Below, one piece after another: positions 6,388 through 14,586 of a stretch of DNA of 17,898 bases (position 1 is its first letter; each line of letters begins with the position of its first letter). The position numbers and the translations under genes are program-made. The notes under the pieces were generated by a model that was given only the letters and a program-made list of their open reading frames with translations, ran no database searches and was not told where the DNA came from. The stretch covers positions 1-17,898 of the forward strand of contig JAGHYP010000017.1 in the NCBI GenBank assembly GCA_017743585.1, in the 5' to 3' direction. This DNA comes from Chloroflexota bacterium (GTDB taxonomy: Bacteria; Chloroflexota; Anaerolineae; Aggregatilineales; UBA2796).

Positions 6388-7707
6388 ATGCGCAAGCGCT
6401 ACGCCAGCTACCATTGGCATATCCTCAGCACGCTCGCGCAGCGCCATTGCGCCGCGCCGACCTTTCAAGCGCAGTGCGCGCTCGTCCAGGCTTTCGATAG
6501 CGCGCTCGATCTTTTGGAGAGCGAGCCAAGCTTTCAACAGCTGACGGTCGCGGGCGGCTGCGCCCTCTTAGAAGACTATTTGCGGCTGCGCCCCGAGCAT
6601 TTCGAGCGCCTTGAGGCGGCGGTGCGGCGCGGCGCGCTGCACATCAACCCGTTCTACGCGCTGCCCGAGCCAAGCCTGCACACGCCCGAAGGTCTGGTGC
6701 GCAACTTGCTGCGCGGCACGGCGTGCGCGGATGTTTTCGGCGGCGCCATGCCCGTGGCGCTTTTCCTAGAGGCTGAAATGCTGCCCGCGTGGCTGCCGCA
6801 GGTGCTGCGCGGCTTCAATTTGAGCGCCGTCTTAGCGCCTGCGCCATTTGCGCAGCCGCTTGAGCAGTTATGGCAGGGCGACGACGGCACGCGCGTGCCG
6901 CTTGCCTATGTACACGCGCTACGTGATAGCGATGCGCTCGACGCCGCTCGCGATGCGCTGGCGCCGCGCTGCCAAAGCGGACATTTTCTTGTGCCGTGTC
7001 GCTGGTCGCCGCTGAGCGCTGAGGCGTGGCGTGCTTGGCTGACCGATTTTGCGCGCCGTCACAAGATGGATATTGTGCTGCACAGCGCGCCTGAGGCTTA
7101 CGTGCGCGCCGCGCAGCTCAGCAACGCCTCTGAAATAACGCACGGCGCGCTCGCACTCTCCGAGCGGCAGCCGCGCCGCGAACTTGCCGAAATCATCGCG
7201 CAGCTTGAACAATTCCTCGCCACGGCCTTTGAGCCGTTGATCGTCCTAGCCGCTTTGCGAGATCAGCCCGTGTTGCCGCGACAGCCACAGCGCCTGATCG
7301 AGCAGCTTTGGCAGCCATTGTTTGCCTGTGAAAGCGCCGCGCACGAAGATTTGCAGCGCCACGCACGAGCTGTGCAGCGCCAAGCGGCGCAATTCGCACA
7401 GGACATTGGCGTATGCCTTGAGACATTCTCGATAGATTGCGTGGTGCGCACCGATTGCGCGCCATTCACGCTCAGCGCCTGCAAATTGCCCGCCGATCCG
7501 ACGCGCTCAGGCATCATCGTGCGCGGCAGGCTGAACGCTTCGCAGAGTGCATGGCTCACTTTGCAGCCGATGCAACCGTTCGCCTGTTGCGAGGTCGTCT
7601 CATTAGCAGAAGTGCCGAGCGGCGGCAGCTTGGCAGCTGAGCCAGATGGGGCGTTTCGCTTCCGCGCTGAGCCGCAGCATTTCTACACTTTTTGGCTGCA
7701 TAACTGA
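6388..7707 (+). CDS. Short GH38 (alpha-mannosidase)-like protein, probably inactive
   Basis: 439 residues from the ATG at 6388 (GGAA 8 nt upstream); the frame is open further left, but only opposite pspA. Residues ~5-160 follow the GH38 N-terminal domain step by step: YHWH for the family's T-H-W-D, the TVAGGCALLEDYLRLRPEH helix for the D-G-Q...L-E-D-Y-L segment, GALHINPFYALPEPSLHTPE, LVRNLLRG and LPQVLRGF. The enzyme residues are missing: the HWD metal-binding Asp is His11, the nucleophile region (P-D-T-F-G-H in active members) is E128-A129-E130-M131-L132, and the later F-H-D motif seems replaced by FAC near LWQPLFACESAAHED. Active GH38 enzymes usually exceed 800 residues; the sugar-binding C-terminal domains are largely reduced, though the last ~20 residues resemble a family end strand. 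It may be a binding or scaffold protein, or a decayed enzyme. Confidence 0.65.
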   Translation: MRKRYASYHWHILSTLAQRHCAAPTFQAQCALVQAFDSALDLLESEPSFQQLTVAGGCALLEDYLRLRPEHFERLEAAVRRGALHINPFYALPEPSLHTPEGLVRNLLRGTACADVFGGAMPVALFLEAEMLPAWLPQVLRGFNLSAVLAPAPFAQPLEQLWQGDDGTRVPLAYVHALRDSDALDAARDALAPRCQSGHFLVPCRWSPLSAEAWRAWLTDFARRHKMDIVLHSAPEAYVRAAQLSNASEITHGALALSERQPRRELAEIIAQLEQFLATAFEPLIVLAALRDQPVLPRQPQRLIEQLWQPLFACESAAHEDLQRHARAVQRQAAQFAQDIGVCLETFSIDCVVRTDCAPFTLSACKLPADPTRSGIIVRGRLNASQSAWLTLQPMQPFACCEVVSLAEVPSGGSLAAEPDGAFRFRAEPQHFYTFWLHN

Positions 7708-7738
7708 AATCCGCCATTCCCAAAGCTGCGGCTCAGCG
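7665..7738. repeat. 14-bp perfect inverted repeat across the 3' end of the GH38-like gene
   Basis: CGCTGAGCCGCAGC (7665-7678, inside the gene's last codons) is the exact reverse complement of 7725-7738, 18 bp past the stop. The spacer is 46 nt and no T-run follows, so it is not a typical terminator. It could form a 3' mRNA stem. The stretch between this repeat and alaS holds a -10-like TAGATAAT (7746-7753) without a matching -35. Confidence 0.5.
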
Positions 7739-7801
7739 TCATAATTAGATAATCCGTAAAGATAACTTGCTGAGAGTAGCTCTGGGAACCATCAGCTGCC
7801 T

Positions 7802-10513
7802 ATGGAACGCATGACCAGCGCCGAAGTGCGCCAAGCCTTTCTCGATTTTTTCAAGGAGCGGCAGCACCAAGTAGTCAGGTCTTCTTCGCTCGTGCCGAGC
7901 AACGATCCGACTTTGCTCTTCACCAATGCAGGCATGGTGCAATTCAAAGACGTCTTTCTCGGGCTTGATCAGCGCCCCTACAAGCGCGCTGTCACTGCCC
8001 AGAAGTGTATGCGCGTCAGCGGCAAGCACAACGACCTTGAAAGCGTCGGCCCATCGCCGCGCCACCACACTTTCTTCGAGATGCTGGGCAACTTCAGCTT
8101 TGGGGATTATTTCAAGTCGGAGGCGTGTCGCTTCGCTTATGAGCTGCTGACGAAGGTCTATGGCTTGCCTGCCGAGCGGCTGTATTTCACGGTTCACACA
8201 AGCGACGATGAAGCATATCGCGTCTGGACGGAAGAGATCGGCGTCGCGCCACAGCGCGTGCATCGCTTGGGCGATAAGACCAACTTCTGGCAGATGGCGG
8301 ATGTCGGTCCGTGCGGGCCGTGCAGCGAGATTTTCTGGGATCGGCATCCTGAGCGCGGCACGGACTTCGAGACCGTCGCGCGCGAACTGGCTGAGGATAG
8401 CGGACGACTCTTCGAGATCTGGAATCTAGTCTTCATGCAATACAATCAGCACGCGGATGGCAGCCGCGAGCCGCTGCCTGCGCCAAGTGTGGATACAGGC
8501 ATGGGCTTGGAGCGCATTGTGAGCGTTTTGCAGGGCGTGCAGAGCAACTATCACACTGATTTGTTCACGCCAATCATCGCGAGTGTGCAGCAGCTGAGCA
8601 ACAGCACAGCCGCTGATTATCACGCCGATCCCGTGCCATACCACGTGATCGCCGACCATGTGCGCGCCGCTGCGTTCCTGATCGCCGATGGCGTCACGCC
8701 GGGCCCGAAGGATCGCGGCTCGGTCTGCCGCATGGTGATTCGGCGCGCAGCGCGCTATGGCAGGCGCATCGGCCTCAACGAGCCGTTCCTTGCCGAAGTG
8801 GCAGAGACGGTCATCGAAGTGATGGGCAGCCATTACAAAGAGCTGATTGAGCAGCGCGAGGCGATCCGCAAGGCGCTGACTCAAGAGGAAATTCGCTTCG
8901 GACGCACGCTGGAGCGTGGTCTGCAGCGGCTGGACGAGATGCTCGCCGAGCTGCCACAAGGCGGCAAGCTCAGCGGCGCCAATGCTTTTTTCCTGAAAGG
9001 CTCCCTCGGCTTGCCGTTCGAAGTGACGCGCGACGTCGCCCGCGAGAAAGGCTACGATGTAGACGAAGCGGGCTATATGCGAGCGGAAGCGGAACACAGC
9101 CTCGCCAGCGGCGCTAGTCAGGCAATGGGTACGATCGATAGCGCTGAGGTCTACACCACGCTGCTGCGCGAGCTGCAAGCCACTGGCGCGCTCAACGCAG
9201 AGGGCGTCGTCTACGATCCCTATGGCGATCTGACCAAGGACATCCGAATTCTGGCGATCCTGCGCGACGGTCAGCCTGTAGAGCGCGCTGAGGTCGGCGA
9301 CCGAGTGGAAGTGGTGGTGCAAGCGACGCCGTTCTACGTCGAGGCGGGCGGTCAAGTGAGCGATACAGGCGTCTTATGCGGCCCGACGTGGGCAATTGAC
9401 GTGGAAGACGTGCGGCGACCCATAGGCGGCTTGATCGTCCATGTTGGCGAGGTAGTGGAAGGGCAGCCTACGCTAGGCGACACGGGCGTGGCGCAAGTTG
9501 ACGAGGCGCGTCGCCTGAACATCATGCGCAATCACACGGCGACCCATTTGCTGCACGCACAACTGCGCGCTGTGCTGGGCAATCACGTGCAGCAGAGAGG
9601 CTCGCTGGTGGCGCCAGATCGCCTGCGCTTCGATTTCAACCACGACTCCGCGCTGAGCGCTGAGGAGATCGCCACTCTCAACAGCAATATCAACGCCGCC
9701 ATCGCCGCGAACATGCCTGTGATCATCGCTGAGAAGAGCCTTGAGGAAGCGCGGCGCGAGGGCGCAATGGCGCTCTTCGGCGAGAAGTACGGCGAGCGCG
9801 TTCGCACTGTGCTGATTGACGGCCCAGGTTTGATGAACGGCAAATACAGCTACGAGCTGTGTGGCGGCACCCATGTTCCCTCTACCGCTGTGATCGGCTC
9901 GTTCATCATCACATCGGAGAGCAGCATAGCGCAAGGCACGCGGCGCATTGAGGCGCTGACAGGTGCTGCGGCGCAACAGTACATTGCGCGGCAACTGGAC
10001 ATCTTGCGGCAGGCAGCGCTCAAGCTCGGCACAACACCTGAAGGTCTCCTGCAGCGCATTGACGGGCTGCAGGCTGAGCTGGCCGAAGCGCGGCGCGAGA
10101 GCGCACGCCTGCGCTCGCAGCTAGCGAAGATGGTCTTCGATACGCTGCTCGTCAAGACCGAGAAAATCGGCGGCGTGAACGTGCTGGTGGCGCAGGTCGG
10201 CACTGCCTCGCCTGAGACGCTGCGCGAGATGACTGACTGGTTCAGAGATCGCATGAAGCCAGGCGTGGTGGTCTTCGGCGCGCTGAGCAGCGACGAGAAG
10301 CCACAGCTGGTCGCAGCGGTCACTGACGACCTGACCAAGCGCATTCACGCTGGGAACTTGATCAAGCAGATCGCGCCAATCGTAGGCGGCGGCGGCGGCG
10401 GCCGCCCGAACATGGCGCAAGCGGGCGGCAAAGAGGCGGGCAAGCTCTCAGAGGCGCTCAGCGCAGCGCGAAAATTGGTGCTCGAAGCGCTCGGCGACGG
10501 CGCTCAGCAGTGA
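7802..10513 (+). CDS. alaS: Alanyl-tRNA synthetase
   Basis: 903 residues, near the usual 870-900, full length. It charges tRNA-Ala in the cytoplasm. The class II catalytic core is at the start (TSAEVRQAFLDFFKERQH, SSSLVPSNDPTLLFTNAGM, RHHTFFEMLGNFSFGDYF, WNLVFMQYN, DTGMGLERI). The editing domain carries the zinc-binding HTATH (His578, His582) and CGGTH (Cys687, His691). The C-terminal C-Ala domain ends with a glycine run and RPNMAQAGG at about 862-878. The start could equally be Met4 (7811), which gives the common family beginning M-T-S-A-E; neither start has a good ribosome site. No T-box leader fits in the 94-bp gap upstream. hypD follows after 22 bp, so the two are probably co-transcribed. 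Confidence 0.98.
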   Translation: MERMTSAEVRQAFLDFFKERQHQVVRSSSLVPSNDPTLLFTNAGMVQFKDVFLGLDQRPYKRAVTAQKCMRVSGKHNDLESVGPSPRHHTFFEMLGNFSFGDYFKSEACRFAYELLTKVYGLPAERLYFTVHTSDDEAYRVWTEEIGVAPQRVHRLGDKTNFWQMADVGPCGPCSEIFWDRHPERGTDFETVARELAEDSGRLFEIWNLVFMQYNQHADGSREPLPAPSVDTGMGLERIVSVLQGVQSNYHTDLFTPIIASVQQLSNSTAADYHADPVPYHVIADHVRAAAFLIADGVTPGPKDRGSVCRMVIRRAARYGRRIGLNEPFLAEVAETVIEVMGSHYKELIEQREAIRKALTQEEIRFGRTLERGLQRLDEMLAELPQGGKLSGANAFFLKGSLGLPFEVTRDVAREKGYDVDEAGYMRAEAEHSLASGASQAMGTIDSAEVYTTLLRELQATGALNAEGVVYDPYGDLTKDIRILAILRDGQPVERAEVGDRVEVVVQATPFYVEAGGQVSDTGVLCGPTWAIDVEDVRRPIGGLIVHVGEVVEGQPTLGDTGVAQVDEARRLNIMRNHTATHLLHAQLRAVLGNHVQQRGSLVAPDRLRFDFNHDSALSAEEIATLNSNINAAIAANMPVIIAEKSLEEARREGAMALFGEKYGERVRTVLIDGPGLMNGKYSYELCGGTHVPSTAVIGSFIITSESSIAQGTRRIEALTGAAAQQYIARQLDILRQAALKLGTTPEGLLQRIDGLQAELAEARRESARLRSQLAKMVFDTLLVKTEKIGGVNVLVAQVGTASPETLREMTDWFRDRMKPGVVVFGALSSDEKPQLVAAVTDDLTKRIHAGNLIKQIAPIVGGGGGGRPNMAQAGGKEAGKLSEALSAARKLVLEALGDGAQQ

Positions 10514-10534
10514 AAGTGTTGATGCAAACCTCAG

Positions 10535-11644
10535 ATGCGTTACGTTGACGAGTACCGCGACGCGAGAGCTGTTCACAAATACGCGGAGCTGCTGGCAAAG
10601 CTGACCACGCGCCCATGGACGCTGATGGAGATTTGCGGCGGGCAGACGCACGCGATCTTGCGCTTCGGTATTGACGCCTTGCTGCCGCCGCAGATCACAT
10701 TGTTGCACGGTCCGGGCTGCCCTGTGTGCGTCACGCCGTCAGAGCTAATTGACAAGGCGCTGGAGATCGCTATGCAGCCGAACATGATCTTCACCAGCTT
10801 TGGCGATATGTGGCGCGTGCCGGGCTCGCGCGGAGACTTGTTGAGCTGCAAGGCGCGCGGCGCGGATGTGCGCATGGTCTATTCGCCGCTAGACGCGCTC
10901 AAATTGGCGCAGAGGCAGCCTGAGAAACAAGTGGTCTTCTTCGCGGTCGGCTTTGAGACAACAGCGCCCGCCAGTGCAATGGCGGTCTATCAAGCAGCGA
11001 AGCTGGGCGTGACGAATTTCTCAATCTTGGTCTCGCACGTGCTAGTGCCGCCTGCCATCGAGGTGATCCTCTCGGCAGAAGGCAATCGCGTGCAGGCATT
11101 TCTGGCGGCGGGGCACGTCTGCACCGTGATGGGCTACACGGAATATGAGCCTTTAGCGGCGAAATATCGCGTGCCGTTCGTGGTCACAGGCTTCGAGCCG
11201 CTCGACATCATCGAAGGCATTTACATGGCGGTCAAGCAGCTTGAAGAAGGTCGCGCTGAGGTGGAGAATCAATATGCGCGAGCGGTCAGGCGCGAGGGCA
11301 ACGCGGGCGCCATCGCCCTGATCCGCGAAGTGTTCGAAGTTGTGCCGCGCAAGTGGCGCGGCATCGGCGAAATTCCGAACAGCGGGCTCGGGCTGCGCGC
11401 TGCTTACGCCGCCTTTGACGCCGAGAAGCGCTTCGGTGCTGCGCGCTACACTGCTGAAGAGAGCGGCGAGTGCATCAGCGGACTGATCCTGCAAGGCGCC
11501 AAAAAGCCAAGCGAATGCCCTGCCTTCGGCACGCGCTGCACGCCTGAGCGTCCGCTCGGCGCGACAATGGTCAGCAGCGAAGGCGCGTGCGCTGCCTACT
11601 ATCGCTACCGGCTGCACAGCGTCAGTCAGACGGGGACAACATGA
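10535..11644 (+). CDS. hypD: [NiFe]-hydrogenase maturation factor HypD
   Basis: 369 residues, full length. HypD is the iron-sulfur scaffold on which, with HypC, the Fe(CN)2CO group of [NiFe] hydrogenase is built. Visible hallmarks: N-terminal MRYVDEYRD, MEICGGQTH (Cys34), GPGCPVC (Cys62, Cys65), GFETT, and the C-terminal four-cysteine [4Fe-4S] set (Cys313, Cys328, Cys335, Cys352) in the ECISGLILQGAKKPSECPAF region. The stop overlaps the hypE start (ATGA), so translation is coupled. hypC, usually just upstream, is not adjacent here; alaS is. No clear ribosome site precedes the ATG, but the start matches the family. Confidence 0.97.
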   Translation: MRYVDEYRDARAVHKYAELLAKLTTRPWTLMEICGGQTHAILRFGIDALLPPQITLLHGPGCPVCVTPSELIDKALEIAMQPNMIFTSFGDMWRVPGSRGDLLSCKARGADVRMVYSPLDALKLAQRQPEKQVVFFAVGFETTAPASAMAVYQAAKLGVTNFSILVSHVLVPPAIEVILSAEGNRVQAFLAAGHVCTVMGYTEYEPLAAKYRVPFVVTGFEPLDIIEGIYMAVKQLEEGRAEVENQYARAVRREGNAGAIALIREVFEVVPRKWRGIGEIPNSGLGLRAAYAAFDAEKRFGAARYTAEESGECISGLILQGAKKPSECPAFGTRCTPERPLGATMVSSEGACAAYYRYRLHSVSQTGTT

Positions 11645-12672
11645 GCGAGTTCACGCTCAGCTGCCCGATTCCGATCTCAGACTATCCGCAGGTGCTTTTG
11701 GCGCACGGCAGCGGCGGCAAGCTGATGCATCACTTGCTGGAGAAGCTGATCGTCCCGACTTTCGCCAGTCCGATCAGCGCAGATAGACACGATGGCGCCA
11801 CGCTGACTTTCAACGGCAGCCGTCTCGCCTTCACGACCGACTCGTTCGTGGTGAAGCCGCTGTTCTTCCCCGGCGGCGATATCGGCACGCTCGCTGTGAA
11901 CGGCACGGTCAACGATCTGGCGATGTGCGGCGCGCGCCCGTGCTATTTGAGCCTCAGCTTCATCCTAGAGGAAGGCTTGCCAATGGAGACGCTCTGGCGC
12001 GTGGTGCAATCCATACGCGCTGCCGCTAAGGCAGCTGATGTGCAGATCGTCACAGGGGATATCAAAGTGGTGGATCGCGGCAAGGGCGATGGGATGTTCA
12101 TCAATACAGCAGGCATCGGCGTGATCGAACACAGTTTGACCATTGCGCCGCGCATGGTGCGCGAAGGCGATGCGATTTTGATCAACGGCGATCTGGGTCG
12201 GCACGGCATGGCGATCATGGCGGCGCGCGAGGGGCTGACCTTTGAGACGACGATTGAGAGCGATTGTGCGCCGTTGGCAGCGCCCGTGTTGCGCTTGATC
12301 GAGGCGGGCGTGGAAGTCCATTGCCTGCGCGACATGACTCGCGGCGGCATGGCAAGCAGCTTGGTCGAGATCGCCAAAGGCTCAGGCTTGCATCTGCACA
12401 TTGACGAGGCGCGGCTGCCGATTCGCGATGATGTGCGCGCTGCGTGCGAGATTCTCGGCCTTGATCCGCTTTACGTGGCGAATGAAGGTCGTTTTGTGGC
12501 TTTTGTGCCACAGGCGCAAGCGGAAAAGGCGCTAGAAGCTATTGGCGAAGGCGCAGTGCAGGTCGGCGTGGTGCTCGCCGATGCTAAGGGCAAAGTGACT
12601 GCTCAAAGCGGCATCGGCGTCAGCCGCGTTGTGGACATGCTGAGCGGCGAGCAGCTGCCGCGCATTTGCTGA
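11641..12672 (+). CDS. hypE: [NiFe]-hydrogenase maturation factor HypE
   Basis: 343 residues from the ATG at 11641, which overlaps the hypD stop and has GGGGA 4 nt upstream; an earlier in-frame start lies inside hypD. HypE is a PurM/ThiL-like ATP-using dehydratase that turns the carbamoyl group received from HypF into thiocyanate, the cyanide donor for HypCD. Seen: HGSGGKLMHHLL, TDSFVVKPLFFPGGDIG, NGTVNDLAMCGA, the glycine/aspartate ATP loop TGDIKVVDRGKGDG, LRDMTRGGM, and the invariant C-terminal PRIC whose last cysteine (Cys343) is modified. All functional motifs are present. Only hypD and hypE lie in this window; hypA, B, C, F and the hydrogenase must be elsewhere if the pathway works. Confidence 0.97.
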   Translation: MSEFTLSCPIPISDYPQVLLAHGSGGKLMHHLLEKLIVPTFASPISADRHDGATLTFNGSRLAFTTDSFVVKPLFFPGGDIGTLAVNGTVNDLAMCGARPCYLSLSFILEEGLPMETLWRVVQSIRAAAKAADVQIVTGDIKVVDRGKGDGMFINTAGIGVIEHSLTIAPRMVREGDAILINGDLGRHGMAIMAAREGLTFETTIESDCAPLAAPVLRLIEAGVEVHCLRDMTRGGMASSLVEIAKGSGLHLHIDEARLPIRDDVRAACEILGLDPLYVANEGRFVAFVPQAQAEKALEAIGEGAVQVGVVLADAKGKVTAQSGIGVSRVVDMLSGEQLPRIC

Positions 12673-12694
12673 GCGCAGCTCCGTTCAACAAGAA

Positions 12695-12724
12695 AGCCTC
12701 TCGCCGCGAGGCGAGAGGCTCTTT
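12695..12724. terminator. Strong bidirectional intrinsic terminator between hypE and the peptide-binding gene
   Basis: A perfect 11-bp stem (AGCCTCTCGCC 12695-12705 with GGCGAGAGGCT 12710-12720) closes a GCGA loop. On the plus strand it runs into CTTTT; on the minus strand TTCTTG follows the stem. It lies 23 bp after hypE and 22 bp after the end of the convergent gene, so it can stop transcription from both sides. Confidence 0.9.
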
Positions 12725-12741
12725 TGGACGCCTAGCTCAGC

Positions 12742-14418
12742 TTACTGCGCGATCGTCCACGTCTCGATGTTCCAGAACATCTCGTTCGGGCGCGGATCGA
12801 AGCCGTTCACATTGGCGCGCGCCGCATACTGACCGTTGATGACAAACAACGGGATGTAGGGCAGCTCTTCTTGGAAGAGGCGCTGCAGCTCGTAGTAGAA
12901 GACGTTGCGATCTTCCTCTTTGCAGCCAGGCGTCGAGAGACCTTTTTGAAGCAGCTCGTCCACGCGCGGATTGCTCCAGCTGGTGAAGTTGCTGCCGCTG
13001 CCGACTACGTCGGATGAGCGGGCGAACAGCTGAGTCTGGTCAGGGTCATCCGGATAGGCGTTGCGCCAGCCGAGGATGAAGGCGTCGTAGGACTGGCTGC
13101 GGAAGCGCTCGATCAAGACGTTGAAGTCGATCGCCTGGAAGTCCACTTCAATGCCGATCTGCGCCAGCTGATCCTTGATGATGGTGCCAATCGCCTCGCG
13201 GCGCGTGTTGCCCTGATTGGTGAATAACGTGAAGCTGAAGCGCACACCATCTTTGACAAGGATGCCATCAGGACCAGGTGTCCAGCCTGCCTCAGCTAGG
13301 AGCTTCTTGGCGCCTTCGGGATCATAAGGGATCGGCTCTAGCTCGGGATCAGCTGCCCACGAGGTTGGGATCAGGTTGGCAGCCATGCGCGTGCCTTCGC
13401 CAAAGACAGCGCCCTTGATGATGCTATCCACGTCAATGGCGCGGGCGATTGCTTGACGGACCTTGATATCGCCGAAGAGCGGGTGCTTGCCTTGATCGAT
13501 CGGGTTGCCGTCAGCGTCCAAGCCATTCCGCGGATTATTCGGGTCAGCAAAGTTCAGCGCGAGGTAGTCCCATGAGTTGCCGGGGAAGTCGAAGACCTTC
13601 ACCTCGCCGCGCTCCTCGGCCGCCCTGATATCCGAGCGGCGGTTGACTGGCGCGCCGTCAACCACGTTTGTCTCGCCAGCGAGGAACTGCTCGACGAGGA
13701 CGGTCTGATCTGGCACGACCTTATAGATGAAGCCATCTAGCTTGGCAGCGCCGAACGGATAGTCAGGATCGGTCACAAGGCTAGTCTGATCGCCCGTGCG
13801 AAACTCTTTGAACTTGAAGATGCCTGCCGTGACGTTCGGGTTGGTGTTGAAAGGTAGGTCGCGTAGCGCCTCTGGCGCTGTCCCGGCGTAGACATGTGCC
13901 GGCACAAAGGGCAGGCTGCTCTGCGCCACTGCACGGCAGCTAGCCACCTTATGTGTGACGACGAGCGTGTAGTCATCAGGCGCCTCGACCTTCTCGATCA
14001 AGCCTGTGTAGAAGGTCAGGTAGGATTTGGTCGCTTCGTTCTGAGCCACTTCCCAAGAGAACAGGAAGTCGCGAGCAGTGATAGGCGTGCCATCTGACCA
14101 CTTGCGGTCTCGCGCGAGCTTGAAAGTGACCGTGCGGCCGTCTTCGCTGATCTCCCAGTCCTGTGCCATTGCCTCAGGCACGCCCTTGACAATCGTCTGC
14201 AGGTCAGGATCAGTGCCGAGCAGACTGGGGAACAGGAAGCCGACAATACGCGCGCAAGCTGTGTCGTTGCAGAAGAGCGGGCTGAACGTGTTAGGTCCGC
14301 TGCCAAAGGTAGCTTCGATCAAGACGCCACCGCCCTGCGCATTGGTGGATGCGGGCAAAGCTGAGAAGATAAGCGCGAAAGCTGCGCTCAAAACGAACAA
14401 CTTGACGAGGCTTTTCAT
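12742..14418 (-). CDS. Family-5 extracellular peptide/solute-binding protein (OppA/DppA type)
   Basis: 558 residues, normal for SBP family 5 (PF00496), which feeds peptide, nickel or glycoside ABC importers. Signal peptide: MKSLVK, a hydrophobic core and an ASTNAQ cleavage region near residue 28; no lipobox cysteine. Family marks include WEISEDGRTVTFKLARDRKWSDGTPITARDF near 85-120, VRQAIARAIDVDSIIKGA in the middle, and the LLAEAGWTPGPDGI and FQAIDFNVLIERF segments. Four cysteines (FCNDTACARI, ASCRAV, TPGCKEED) could form disulfides outside the cell. AAGGA is 8 nt before the ATG. No permease or ATPase gene is next to it; it seems to be a single-gene unit bounded by the bidirectional terminator. 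The ligand cannot be told. Confidence 0.94.
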   Translation of the reverse strand: MKSLVKLFVLSAAFALIFSALPASTNAQGGGVLIEATFGSGPNTFSPLFCNDTACARIVGFLFPSLLGTDPDLQTIVKGVPEAMAQDWEISEDGRTVTFKLARDRKWSDGTPITARDFLFSWEVAQNEATKSYLTFYTGLIEKVEAPDDYTLVVTHKVASCRAVAQSSLPFVPAHVYAGTAPEALRDLPFNTNPNVTAGIFKFKEFRTGDQTSLVTDPDYPFGAAKLDGFIYKVVPDQTVLVEQFLAGETNVVDGAPVNRRSDIRAAEERGEVKVFDFPGNSWDYLALNFADPNNPRNGLDADGNPIDQGKHPLFGDIKVRQAIARAIDVDSIIKGAVFGEGTRMAANLIPTSWAADPELEPIPYDPEGAKKLLAEAGWTPGPDGILVKDGVRFSFTLFTNQGNTRREAIGTIIKDQLAQIGIEVDFQAIDFNVLIERFRSQSYDAFILGWRNAYPDDPDQTQLFARSSDVVGSGSNFTSWSNPRVDELLQKGLSTPGCKEEDRNVFYYELQRLFQEELPYIPLFVINGQYAARANVNGFDPRPNEMFWNIETWTIAQ

Positions 14419-14444
14419 TTGGCAAGTCCTTCTAGTCTCACTTG

Positions 14445-14476
14445 GTTGCCCCTTGGCAACATCGAGTAGATGTTGC
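14445..14476 (-). promoter_or_regulatory. Overlapping dyads in the peptide-binding gene leader
   Basis: Two perfect inverted repeats share one arm: GTTGCC-CCTT-GGCAAC (14445-14460) and GCAACATC-GAGTA-GATGTTGC (14456-14476). The shared GCAAC can pair with either flank, so only one hairpin can form at a time in RNA. As DNA, three GTTGC/GCAAC half-sites could be an operator. They lie 27-58 bp before the start codon. Confidence 0.6.
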
Positions 14477-14485
14477 TCACGAGCT

Positions 14486-14491
14486 ATTCTA
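14486..14491 (-). promoter_or_regulatory. Candidate -10 box for the peptide-binding gene
   Basis: On the minus strand this reads TAGAAT, five of six consensus positions, just upstream of the overlapping dyads, so those would lie at the very start of the mRNA. No -35 box of quality was found at 16-18 bp, so the call is tentative. Confidence 0.3.
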
Positions 14492-14550
14492 CCCTGGTCT
14501 TCAAAGATTTTTGATTGGTCGCTATGCGATAGAACAGCTCTTCGTGCAAA

Positions 14551-14580
14551 GTGACTAAAGCCCGCGCTGTGTGTTACAAT
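14551..14580 (+). promoter_or_regulatory. Promoter for the zinc-ribbon gene (extended -10)
   Basis: GTGACT (14551-14556), an 18-bp spacer, then TACAAT (14575-14580) preceded by TGT, an extended -10. Transcription would begin near 14587, giving a leader of about 155 nt. The block TGTGTTACAAT is identical to that before pspA. Confidence 0.5.
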
Positions 14581-14586
14581 GTGCGC

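Noticed and set aside
7708..7801. T-box or riboswitch leader before alaS
   Set aside because: The gap is only 94 bp, with no specifier loop, T-box sequence or terminator hairpin.
8426..9355. 309-codon minus-strand open frame inside alaS
   Set aside because: alaS is unmistakable across this interval, and the reverse frame encodes no recognisable domain and has no promoter or ribosome site.
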